From contig JAEVLN010000035.1 in assembly GCA_018350325.1 (NCBI GenBank), forward strand, positions 494,361 through 558,360: a stretch of DNA of 64,000 nt, in the 5' to 3' direction. Within the stretch, counting starts at the first letter, position 1. Each line of letters opens with the position of its first letter. Below the pieces are notes generated by a model that was not told where the DNA came from, did no database searches, and saw nothing but the letters and a program-made list of their open reading frames with translations. The position numbers and the translations under genes are program-made. Origin of the DNA: Globodera rostochiensis (taxonomy: Eukaryota; Nematoda; Chromadorea; Rhabditida; Heteroderidae). Below are positions 23,091 to 34,719 of this stretch, in pieces.

Positions 23091-23097
23091 GTAAACT

Positions 23098-24156
23098 CTA
23101 CCTTTTTGAACATTTATTTTTTGAAGAAATAGTGTTGCTAAAAGAGAGAGTCAGACGGTTAGAGTAATTTGGCCATCAACGCACCCCATCTATTAATTTT
23201 TTAGTTACTTTTTTGAACATTTTTTTTTTGAAGAAAAAGGAGAGAGTCAGACGGTTAGAGTAATTTGGTCATCAACGCACCCCATCTAATAATTTTTTAG
23301 TTACTTTTTTGAACATTTTATTTTTGAAGAAATGGTGTTGCTAAAAAGAGAGAGTCAGACGGTTAGAGTAATTTGGTCATCAACGCACCACATCTAATAA
23401 TTTTTTAGTTACTTTTTTGAACATTTTATGTTTTGAAGAAATAGTGTGCTAAAAAAGAGAGTCATACGACGAGAGTAATTTGGGCATCAACGCACCCCAT
23501 CTAATAATTTTTTAGTTACTTTTTTGAACATTTTATTTTTTGAAGAAATGGTGTTGCTAAAAAGAGAGAGTCAGACGGTTAGAGTAATTTGGTCATCAAC
23601 GCACCCCATCTAATAATTTTTTAATTACTTTTTTGAACATTTTATTTTTTGAAAAAAAAGTGTGCTAAAAAGAGAGAGTCAGACGGATAGAGTAATTTGG
23701 TCATCAACGCACCCCATCTAATAATTTTTTAGTTACTTTTTTGAACATTTTATTTTTTGAAGAAATAATGTGCTAAAAAGAGAGAGTCAGACGGTTAGAG
23801 TAATTTGGTCATCAACGCACCCCATCTAATAATTTTTTAGTACTTTTTTGAACATTTTATTTTTTGAAGAAAAAGTGTGCTAAAAAGAGAGAGTCAGACG
23901 GTTAGAGTAATTTGGTCATCAACGCACCCCATCTAATAATTTTTTAGTTACTTTTTTGAACATTTTATTTTTTGAAGAAATAATGTGCTAAAAAGAGAGA
24001 GTCAGACGGTTAGAGTAATTTGGTCATCAACGCACCCCATCTAATAATTTTTTAGTTACTTTTTTGAACATTTTATTTTTTGAAGAAATAGTGTTGCTAA
24101 AAAGAGAGTGTCAGACGGTTAGAGTAATTTGGTCATCAACGCACCCCATCTAATAG
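23098..24156 (+). repeat. Satellite array, about ten units of ~107 bp
   Basis: Each unit runs: TAATAATTTTTTAGTTAC, TTTTTTGAACATTTTATTTT, GAAGAAATAGTGTGCTAAAA, AGAGAGAGTCAGACGG, TTAGAGTAATTTGGTCATCA, ACGCACCCCATC. The GCACCCC motif recurs near 23185, 23279, 23389, 23497, 23607, 23714, 23820, 23928, 24036 and 24147, giving spacings of about 94-110 bp. Units are highly similar, with differences mostly as short indels (the second unit lacks about 14 bp) and a few substitutions, suggesting recent homogenisation. No open frame is preserved. Confidence 0.95.
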
Positions 24157-25047
24157 TTTCAGAGGTTTGAAAATCATTTATTTTTTAAAATTCTTAATTA
24201 TTTGGTGAATGTTTTTATTTAAAGGTTTTTGAAAGAAAATTATTTAATCATTTTTTTTGAAATACATTTTATTCTTTTATCTAACTTCTCTGTAAAATTT
24301 GAATTTGTATAATGCCAAAAATAAATTTTCAACTGATTTCCATTATTGATTTAAATGCAGATTAAAATCAATTTTTTATTGTTTGAAGTTTAGCCATATA
24401 ATTTGAAATAAAACTTTTCTCTAATAAACTATTAATTGTAAAAATTGTTACATTTAAAGAATATAAAAATTCGCATAACTAAAGAAAAAAATACATGATT
24501 AATCAAACAATGAAATAAAAGTAATAACTTTTAAAATTATTATATCCAAAATAAAAAAAGGTTAACCCGTTGGACCTATGAGAATTAAAAATGGTCTGGA
24601 CGTAGAACAATTATTTAATAAACGATCGAATAAGTAAAGGAAAAAGATAAAGTAAAATAATAGGGCAGTCTATTTTTATAATTTAAACTAAAAGATGTCA
24701 AAGTTATGCTTCTCAATTAATTGAGAATATTATGTAAATATTATTAAAATGTGTTTTATCATAAACTCCAAAATCAACCCCTAAAAAGAAATAATAAAAT
24801 AAATTAAGTTTCAAATTTTAGCATATCACTATAATTGATCCTACAATAAAAAAAGGCAATTAGTCAGTAATTAGAAAATAATGATATAAATCAATGACAA
24901 TACAAAGATCACAAAAATATTTCATTCTCAACAACGGCATTAAAATGTACCCCCTCTGAACCTACACGAAATTATAATAATTAAGTATATAAATCCAGTT
25001 TAAATCACATTGCATCATTTTAAGACCAAAATTAAATGTTCAATAAA
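24157..25047. other. AT-rich filler, no gene recognised
   Basis: Very low GC, no repeats noticed, no useful frame. Confidence 0.4.
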
Positions 25048-25357
25048 TATGAATGATTAAAATGATAAAACCTATAATTAATTAAACTTTATACATTAAA
25101 CTACAGCAAATCGAATGCTCGTGTTAATCAGAGAACGGGTATAAATAATAACGTAAAAATAGTAATTAAAGATTAATTTAAAAAGTTGCAATGACAACGA
25201 AAAACGTAATTATTATGCCTAACAAGCCAAGTGCAAAAAAATATGTCTAAAATATTTAACCATAAAATTATTTTAAAAGATGAAATCAAATTTATTGGAT
25301 AATGGCAAATTTGTATGCACATAAATATTGTGAAAAAGACGCTAGAACCAATAAATT
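25048..25357 (+). repeat. Dispersed repeat R1, copy 1
   Basis: Matches the reverse complement of 63695-64000 along its whole length with scattered substitutions and indels: shared TGAATGATTAAAATGATAAA, TTTATACATTAAACTACAGC, AACGGGTATAAATAATAA, CGTAATTATTATGCC and ATTGTGAAAAAGACGCTAGA. A short frame MTTKNVIIMPNKPSAKK is shared with copy 2 but is soon broken here. Nature unknown; no termini are defined because the other copy runs off the window. Confidence 0.8.
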
Positions 25358-25381
25358 AATAGATAAAATAAACTATGGGCA

Positions 25382-25798
25382 ATGTCCATGAATTGTCAAA
25401 TTTCTTCGCAAAATTTAAAATACATGATAAAATCAATAAGAATGAACCAGGCGCAGATGTTCGACAAAACAGAAGCACCGACAAAATCAATTTTCAATAA
25501 TAATAATAATTATAGTGTCTATAGAAAAAAAATAAAATTTACTGTATTACAAGTGAAATCCAAACAAATTTCACTAAAAGTAGGATCAACAAAAGTTATT
25601 ATAATAAAAATATTAAATATGAATATGAAAAACACGAGTAACTGGCGGGAATTGCATAGATGGATTAACGAAGAATATTCAAACAATTTTATTAATAAAA
25701 GAAAAATATTCCCTCTACCCAAAATTAGCCGTCATAAATTTAGAAATCATGGTGGCAGAAGCCTTCTACAAAAGTTTCTTCTTTTGTTGTATTTGTGA
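25382..25798 (+). CDS. Hypothetical protein, longest ORF of the window (138 codons)
   Basis: ATG at 25382 with a second ATG two codons later, TGA stop. It reads from MSMNCQISSQNLKYMIKS through a Lys/Asn/Ile-rich middle to NWRELHRWINEEYSNNF, KISRHKFRNHGGRS and a hydrophobic end LLQKFLLLLYL. In A-rich DNA stops are expected about every 10 codons, so 138 open codons is unusual, though not impossible for one frame in 64 kb. Codon content is as AT-rich as the flanks, no domain is recognised, and it begins just after repeat R1, so it may belong to that repeat. Could be chance. Confidence 0.3.
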   Translation: MSMNCQISSQNLKYMIKSIRMNQAQMFDKTEAPTKSIFNNNNNYSVYRKKIKFTVLQVKSKQISLKVGSTKVIIIKILNMNMKNTSNWRELHRWINEEYSNNFINKRKIFPLPKISRHKFRNHGGRSLLQKFLLLLYL

Positions 25799-26654
25799 TG
25801 AAATATACTAACTTGACTTGGATATCAACCACTCCAAGTCTTCGGCAACTCTGTTTATAAATAATATATTCTACATTATAAAAATGCACACAATTTTCTT
25901 TGCCCTTGTAAATCTAAAGATTTACACACGTGAAAATTTTCATTCAAAATTGTAAACGCCGTATTTTTGGATGTTTTGTATCCGTAAAAAACAAAAAAAA
26001 AAGAAAATTTTAAAAGACGACTAGTAAAATTTGACAAAAATAAAATATAATAAAAATGAAGCAAAAATTATCATTTTCGAATCGTTCGGGGTACAATAAA
26101 AATGTAAAAATTAAGATAAAATGAATTCAATCTATAAATAAAATATTTTAAAATAATTAAAAATGTTTTGTTGGTCTTTCGACCAAACACACGCCAGAAG
26201 AAGACTACGCTTGCCTAAAACCAATAAAATGCGCCAAATAATACAAACAAAAATCCAAAATAAAACCAATAAATAAAAATGTTTCTCCTATTTGATGCAA
26301 ATGTTGTTGGTGGCTAAATTATAAGTGCTTCGCAACAACGAGCTTGCACGCCGTTAAAAGACTTATTAGAAAATTATTTAAATACACTATAATAGCAATA
26401 AAAACAATACCAAATAAAAGCATATTAATTACTAAAAACATAAATACGATATATTTTAAAATCAAAAACAAATCAATAACCTGCAATTATTTAATATCAG
26501 TTAAAAAACGAATACTCATTAAAAAAGGCGGGCATGCGTGACATTAAGCAAATTTTTTGAAATCACATTTTACAAAGCTTAAATCCACAATGAAACACAG
26601 AATTAAAATTATAAATTCATAAATAGGTAAAGAAAAATTATAATAAAAATTTAA
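25799..26654. other. AT-rich filler, no gene recognised
   Basis: Only short, low-complexity frames are present; one AT-rich 65-codon frame at 26344-26541 is not supported. Confidence 0.4.
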
Positions 26655-26845
26655 TCACGAAAAATATGATTCAAAAAATATAGCTAATATTAGTTTAAAA
26701 AAGTCCAAAACCTCATTAAAAAACGCATGCGAGACATCAACAGTTGGTTGAGAGCTAGGTAGCAAAGCGGTTGCTACAAAGGAAAAGAACAGAACAAGAG
26801 AAAAACCGAAGCACCACCTTGTTTGTAGCAGGGCGTTACCAGTAC
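26655..26845 (-). other. Candidate two-exon coding fragment with 44-nt intron
   Basis: On the minus strand, ACAAG|GTGGTG (GT at 26817-26816) and a long pyrimidine tract ending CCTTTGTAG (AG at 26775-26774) define a 44-nt intron. Joined exons read LVTPCYKQ, then ATALLPSSQPTVDVSH and AFFNEVLDFFKLILAIFF, ending at TGA (26655-26657). The intron size equals that in the pogo relic. No start or confident upstream exon was found, and the family is not recognised. Confidence 0.25.
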
Positions 26846-29800
26846 TTATTTAATCCCAAATGTTAAAATCCCAATTTATTAATTTAAAAGCATATACAAA
26901 TTGGAAAGAAATATAAAAAAACATAGTGCTAATTGATAAAGAAAGGAAAAAGCTAAAATCAAATTAATCAAATTTCCTATTTAAATCATCAAATTTTTTA
27001 ATAAAATCAACTTTAAGAACTCGATGGTAACTCGACAAGTTAACATTTTTGCAAAACAATATTTTTTATGAACAACGTGAACTTCAAAAAATCAAATTAC
27101 TTAATAACAAATCTACAAAATATGAAGTGTACTACCCAGCATAGGAATATAATTAAAATCAATTTCAGAAAAAGGCAAACAAATAAACAAAAATTCAATG
27201 AAGAAATTGTCTACGATCCCATTACGTGATTTAGTGCATGTTGTCTGCGTAATGCATATATATGTCTTTTTATTTTCGTATGTAAAATGGATTCATATTT
27301 ATAGACATAATTTTGTACAATTCAAAATCTCAAGTCACATAATATCCGCATATGTTAGGTTTATTTTATGAAATGTTATCTAGACTAATTTTTAATAAAT
27401 CGTATTTAATACAACATAAACGCAGAGTGCATGTGGCGGGGTGTAAGGTTCAATTGCTGACATAAATTAAGAAATCGCGGCATTCCATTTTCGAAACAGA
27501 GCCAATTTGTTCCATTTAATATATTTTTTCAATGTACAATGCCTTTGCGTTTCTAAAACCCTTTATTTAATAAATTAAATTTTTAATATTTCAATATTGA
27601 CAAATACAGCAAAAGTTTAACTTTTGTTTGATTTTTTAAAATAATATTACTTTTCATTTATTACATGGGCTACATTTTATCAAGCTTAATTGGGTGCCCG
27701 TTGGCATTACAACATACAACACTTAGGCTCCTCGGAACTTATGAACAAAAATTCGTTGGTTTCCATGTTCCAGACGCTTTTTCTCCGGGCAGCGGGAAAT
27801 TTTCGCATAAAAAAATGACTAAATTTTAAAATAATAAAAATTATCATTTTATTTGACATCACCCGAATCATAGTCGTAAGAACCGTTTCCAGCCTACGCA
27901 TAAGAGATTTTTAGTAAATTAAATTTTTTAAATTTTGTAAACATTTTTTTGCACTAATTTGTGTTAATAAGCAAAAATGATTCTTTGATTGTTTATTTTA
28001 TATTTGGAACGGTTTAATTTCATTAAATGTTCTGTTTTCCTTATTAAATCATTATTATTACATTTGCAAATTTGGGATAAGTCTAAAGACAATGTTGCTA
28101 ACATGTCCAGCGTCATTTCAATAGATGACTGAAATAAATATATTTAATTATAAAGTGAACCTTTTGCCCTGCAATAGACTTACAGTTGGCGGTTTTGTAC
28201 ATTCTACTGCATCTTGCTGACTAAATTGCCGTGATAGTAAAATGTTATTTATATTTGTTGGTCAGCATTAATGTTTTATATCTTGCCATTGTTTATAATT
28301 AATTTACTTATTTTTTTAATCTTTTTATAAAATTTTGTGTGGCTTTTAATTGGTAATGATTATTTTATAGATAGAAGACAAATTAATGCCCCCGCCTTTG
28401 ATACTTGACCTTTTTAATTTATTCTAATTTTTATAGTAGGATTCTTGAATTGTTTAATTGGAAGTTTGCTAAATTCGATGCTTATCATAGATTTTAATTT
28501 TTTGTCATTATTATCAAATATTAAAAAATGGCGCCATCTTCAGAAATTCCCTAGCTTTTGAGGAGTCGCTCAGATTTATTGTTTTTTCTAGCTACAATAA
28601 TTTTTTTTTAAATTTATTTAACAAAAGATAGATAATTTATTAAAGCATAAGTAATAAATACGTGAATTGAGGGTATTGTTTTTCTATAACTTAACATTTT
28701 ATACCATTTAAATTATAAAGTTTTTTTCTTTTTATGGATTCTTTAAATATAGTTTATTTAGATTTTTTTAATTAAATTGTTTAAATAGTAGGATTTTTTT
28801 GCTTAAAAGATTTGAAAAGAATGCCAATTTTAAATCATTCCATAATATTTTATTTTAAACATATTCTCATTTTTATTCAAAATAAATTTTTGGTCTGAAT
28901 CTTTTATGCGCATTTGAGTCGCCCGCGTGGAGTTGAGACTGATGCGCTAAAGTTGAGAAATAAGTTTAATATTTAAAAAAATATCGTTTTGGCTTTTAAT
29001 TTTTATGAAAGAGAAGCGCAAGTTATAAATGCATAAATTTAATTAAATCATAATTATTTATTTGTTTGCTTATGAATAACTAAAATAAATATTTTAAGCG
29101 TTTTGAATAAAATAAGAAAATTAACAATAATACTTCTTTTAAAAATTGTTGTTGTATTTTTGATATTTAGCTTTTAATTTTTGATAATAGTATATTCTCG
29201 CTGATTGCTGCGCTTATAAATCGATTTTAATTATCTATTTTAGAAGTTTCTTTCTTTTTGTTTCGGGGTTGGGCGAAATGATTTTAATTGTTTAAATAGT
29301 TGCCTTATTCAAGTAAAAACAATCTTTACAATTTTTTGTACATAGTTGTTTAAGTGTTAATAAAACTAGAATGGGCAAATTCATAGCATGTTTATTAATC
29401 AAGTTTAAAATTATTGGAAGCGTCATCTGGTACTTGATTTGATGAAGTCATAAAACATTATTATTTTCACATCAAGTTTTTAATTTCTATAATTTTCGTT
29501 GATTTTTTGAAAATTTATAAACCTCTTCAATATTTTAGATCATCCTTGCATTTTTAGCATATTTTAAAATTCTTTAATGTATTTAAAAATAATTTATTTA
29601 TTTATCAATTATAAACATTTCATTTATATAACGATATTTCACAAAATGCCTTTTAAAATCCTTGCCGAACCTAGTTTTTGCAACCTGTTTTGTCCGGCGC
29701 TTAACTCTGTACGAAATCTTAGGGTTTCGGTCTCAGTATTAAAAAATATTTTTATTTAATTATTTATATTTATTATCAAGCGCAGAAAGCTATAGAATTA

Positions 29801-32145
29801 TATATGAATTTTCTGATTTATCAAGAGACTCTTACAAATTGTTACGAAAAAATTTAAATTTAATTTTAATTATATTAAGTTAACCCTTTGATTTTATTTG
29901 TTCGTTGGTGAATTTAATTAAACCATGACATATTTATCAAAACTCAAAATTTTAATTTTTTCCCCTTTTTTTAAAGAAACATTATTTTAAGTTTTAATTT
30001 ATTCATGTTTTCCATTATTTAATATTGTTATTATAATAACTTGTTGATCCTGCTGGAGAGTTGATATAAATTAATATAAATATTTAATCATTATTTAGGT
30101 TAATGATAGGTTGCCCCGGTTTCGGTTTTTGGCCGACACCCGATTAACGGAAAACAGAAACCGGTTTTTGTCAAACCATGGGGGGTTTCCTTATCAAATA
30201 AAGTAATTCGTTCAAACTGGATTTATAATTTGGTGCAAAATACCTGAAACAAATTTTAATTATAAATAACACAATTTTATGATTATTATTATTCTATCAA
30301 AATACTATGAAACCTAAGAAAAAAACTTTATGTATAATAGATTCAGTAATGACATATAAAATGATTAAAACCCAATTTAATATTTTCAACACCTAGTTCA
30401 TTTATTTATTCAGGAAATTTGAAAAAACAATGCGTTGTCAGTATACATGCACCCCCTTTGCCATCTATTCATTAATGATTAAGCCCATTTAAAAATTTTA
30501 ATTTTAATCACATTTTATTTTTTCTTTGAATTTTTTGTTATCGTTTTTTAATTTTAGAATTATTCTTTGTTTGGCACAGAAGCGAGGATTTAGTTAGCCT
30601 ATCTCAGAGGTTGAAAAAATCATTGTGGATAAGGAATGTAATTTTAATATCATAAAACATGCTTTCACGAAATAGAAAAAAATGCCGAAAATAAGGAGGT
30701 TTAGCTATTAAAATAAACAGATAACCTTTAATACACCAATAAGAAAATCTCATCAAAAACATAATAAATTATTGCAATTTAATTTGTAAACTGGTTAATT
30801 AAAAAGAGACGTAAAAATGCATCGTCAAATTATAATGTCCAAATAATTGATCCGATGAAGTGGGCTGACGGGCTCAATCAATTGAATAAATTTTATTATA
30901 GTGACAAATTCAAACAAACTCATTATATTGTTAACGCAAATTTATAACTTGGTTAACGAGTTTATAAGTTCTTAGATTTTCGGCCCCCCGTGAAGTGCTT
31001 GTTGAAGTACACCTTGGTTGGGCAATGGACTGTTTAATTATTTTCTATTCATTTGTCCAATCGTGGTTTACCCCATGCTGCAAATGGCTTTAAACTAAAG
31101 ATTAATGGAACCACAGTTTGTTTTAAATTTATTCAATTAAAATGTTTTGTATTTTTCTCTTATACACCACATGGTAATTCATATCTAATTATCATAATTA
31201 TTGAATATATTATATATAATTAATAGATTTAAAGCCTTTTTAGAAGTATTGAGGATTTAAATATAATCTTATTTCTTGATTTGCGTTTTGTTTTATAAAC
31301 TAATGCACGATTTTCTTTGGGTACGTCGCCGCGCAATATCAAGTTCATCAGAAGCCTTGACGTGCTTCCGTTTCCGTCACGGATGGATGTGCACCTAAAA
31401 TGTAAAAAGTTTTTTTTTCATCGTTTTTTGAGCTGTGTCAGCAAATTATTTTAGCGGGAGTAGGGGCTTTTTTAATCTTATGTCAAGTTTTTTTTGTTTT
31501 TATTTATTTTTTCAAAATGAAATAGCATCGAATATATGATAGCACTATTTATTTGATCAACACTGAAATTTTTCAATGATTGAATTTAATTTTAAATAAA
31601 CTAATTATTTTGTAAAAACTTTTTTAAATTATATTTATAATTTTTAATATATTTTAATTCACATATTTTTAATAAAACTTATTTACCATTGTACTAAAAT
31701 TTAAAAATGTTAAAAATAAAATTTTAAAAACTGCAAAATTTAAAACATTATAATTAAACAAAGAAAGAGATTTTTTGTTTCTTGTTTATTTGCTTAGCAA
31801 TTTTAATAATGGAATAATCAAATCATAATTCATTTACGATTCAGATAAATAATATAAAATTAATAAAAAATTACACATTCATTAAAAGCCAAAATAACAC
31901 TTTATTCATAATGAATTTTTGAAAACTAAAGCCTTTTACCACCCATATTTCATTTATAAAATTATTATTAATTCATTTTTTTAAATTTTATGTAAATTTT
32001 AATTTATTTCAGCAAATAGTCGGCCTCAATACTAAGTTTTTATTTTAAGAAATACTACTAATTCATCCATATTCTATTGAACATTTTTAAGTAAACATTT
32101 GTTTCTTATTGTTTTGATTTGACGTTCTAATTCTTCAAAAAATAA
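26846..32145. other. AT-rich filler, mostly T-biased from about 27240, with GC islands
   Basis: Islands are at 27420-27500, 27690-27790 (+ frame YEQKFVGFHVPDAFSPGSGK), 28910-28950 and 31320-31400 (ATG-started 31-codon frame MHDFLWVRRRAISSS). An inverted-repeat patch at 30105-30185 carries CCGGTTTC motifs on both sides of a short spacer, like a small hAT-type remnant. No family is recognised. Confidence 0.4.
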
Positions 32146-32149
32146 AATG

Positions 32150-32418
32150 TCCAAAAAGTAACTAAAAAATTATTAGATGGAGTGCGTTGATGACCAAATT
32201 ACTCTAACCGTCTGACTCTCTCTTTTTAACACACTATTTCTTAAAAAATAAAATGGTTAAAAAGTAACTAAAAAATTATTAGATGGGGTGCGTTGATGAC
32301 CAAATTACTCTAACCGTCTGACTCTCTCTTTTTAGCACACTATTTCTTCAAAAAATAAAATGTTCAAAAAAGTAACTAAAAAATTATTAGATGGGGTGCG
32401 TTGATGACCAAATTACTC
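32150..32418 (-). repeat. Three units of the ~107-bp satellite, inverted
   Basis: Reverse complement of the main array consensus. GGGGTGCGTTGATGACCAAA occurs near 32285 and 32394, with a variant GGAGTGCG near 32178. The third unit stops after AAATTACTCTAA. Confidence 0.9.
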
Positions 32419-33754
32419 TAAAAACACGTTTAAATCTACAACTAGCGTTAGTCTCTGCTTCACGGTATCAACACAAATTTAAAATTATTGTTGCCATTAC
32501 CCTTTTAATCAAAATATTGAAAATTGTAAATTTGCATATGACACGTTAATAGTAGATTAAAATAGATTGTGCCACGTATTGACAATTTGTTATTTTTTCG
32601 ATTAATTGTTTGACGCTGATTGTTTGCGTATGAAAATCACGGGTTGTCTTCTGACAAAATCAAATGACGTCAATGTAAAAAGTATTTACTTAAATGAGGA
32701 CTATAAATAAACTTCCCTATGCCTGAATTATTAACAAAAAATAATAAATTATAGAATATTTTAGACATTTTTTTTAGCTTATTAAATATGTAAAGATTTT
32801 CTAAATAAGAAAACCAAACTTAATAAAGTCATGTTTAACATCTTATACAATTGTACACATGCGAACACACCATTTTCAATATCATTATAAAGAATCCGGG
32901 TTATCATGTTATTTTTGTTTGAGTATAATAATATTATTGCTGAAACGTTTTCAGCATACATGTGCTCGTAGATTAGTGGTCTATTTTTTAATTTCGTTTG
33001 TAGGCGCAATTGCTAATTTCGAATTTCCAAAAATATTTGTTTGAAATAAGTTTAAATTGGGTATTCTAAGTACATTTTTTATTAATTGATATTATTCGGG
33101 CAAGTAAATATTTGTTTATCTTTTGAGGCTGCATCGTTTGTAGAATCTGACTGCCTTGAATTTTCATATTATAACAAATCGAGTAGTGTATTATTTTATT
33201 CCAATTTAAACATTTATTTAGTCTTCTTGCTCAAATTTTTCAGTTTTAAATATAAAATAAATAAAGTTCACCTAAAATATGGGTGGAGATGAAAAACCTT
33301 AAATAAGTTATCTTTATTGATAAAGCTTTTATTGACTTTTGTTAGAACCCTCATTAACCTTTATTAATCAATTTAATATCTTAATATAAAAACAGTTTAT
33401 ACCAAAAAATGAATAATAAAAACCAGCCTTGCGAATAATGATAAATTCTTATTAAATATCTAATTTAAAGTGGAGCATTGAAAACAGCAGAGAAACATTT
33501 CATACATATTTCATATTTTATATATTCGCGTATCAAAAAATAAATTTTAGCTGAAATTACATAATTTAAAACACCAACGGTCAACCACAAATAAAAACTA
33601 ATTATATTTGTAAGAAATTAAGAATAGCCATCAGTTCATTATCTAAACGACCAACCACAAACGTGGAAGAACAGATAAATAACCAGTCAAAATCAACAAA
33701 ATAAAGCAAATTACAAAACAAATTAATATTGCATTTGGTTACGGCAAACTCAAC

Positions 33755-33860
33755 TTTAAATTTAAAATACTGAAAGCAAATTTGGAATTAACATTTTTGA
33801 TTAAAACGGTGGTTTGTGTACGTTCAGCTTCTTTAGAGCCGCAGATAACATTTTAAAACG
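33755..33860 (+). repeat. Dispersed repeat R2, solitary copy
   Basis: AAATTTAAAATACTGAAAGC, then AATTTGGAATTA, TTAAAACGGTGGTTTGTGTA and CGTTCAGC align with 41850-41955 and 43925-44030 inside the tandem duplication, at roughly 75-80% identity by eye. Shows that part of the 2.07-kb unit is an older dispersed repeat. Confidence 0.6.
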
Positions 33861-34678
33861 TAAAGATATACTTAATGTAATATTAATAACCAAATAGTAT
33901 CAATATAAGAATTAACCTAAAAATGTAATTATTAAAAGCATTAAAAACAATTTCGGCCTTCACGGTAAGATGTGTTTCTTTTGCCAATGGATTAAAAGCA
34001 TTGAAAAACAAATAAGGATAGTATACGCCTATCATTCTTTATAACAAATGCGATTTAGGTGTACGCATACGAATTTCAAAAATAACAATAAACAAGTATT
34101 ATTTTAAAAAATTGAAAGATTATAAAATGATAAAAAAATAGCGATTAAACAAATAAAAAAAAAATGAAATATATATATCCTTACAATTTACTAAATAAAT
34201 TTATTCGTTTAATTTAAATTGTATTATAATTGATAATAAATGTTTATGCAGTAAACTTTAAAAAGGTTAAATAGGCGTTTTTTAATAAAAAAATTTTTAA
34301 ATTTAAAATAAATCCACAAATGCAGGCAGCACCAAAATTGAAAACAAAATTTGGATCGAACTCAAGACATTGAGTTTAAATTTAAAAGTCTTGAAGCGAG
34401 TGTATTTTTTATAAGCCGATATACGGCAATGTCTGATAATTAAAATTTAATGAACTTTTATAAGATTACCGATAAAAACCTTTATATATTTTACAGATAA
34501 TCGATTAAACATACTTTATTTTCTTAAGATTATAATCGTGAATAAATATTAAATTCAAATATTAAGTTTTTTTAACTTGACCAAAATATCTTGTTTAATG
34601 AACTTTATTTTGTTTTAAAGCTTTTAAATTTATATTTGTATTCAAAGATTTGTTCTTTGACACGATCTTTTTCGTTAA

Positions 34679-34719
34679 GCCCGTTGAGCGATCGCTTTTG
34701 CCCGTTAGCGATCGCTTTT
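34679..34719. repeat. Short direct duplication with two GCGATCGC palindromes
   Basis: GCCCGTTGAGCGATCGCTTT is followed at once by GCCCGTTAGCGATCGCTTTT. Two GC-rich palindromes 21 bp apart are unexpected in DNA this AT-rich. Confidence 0.8.
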
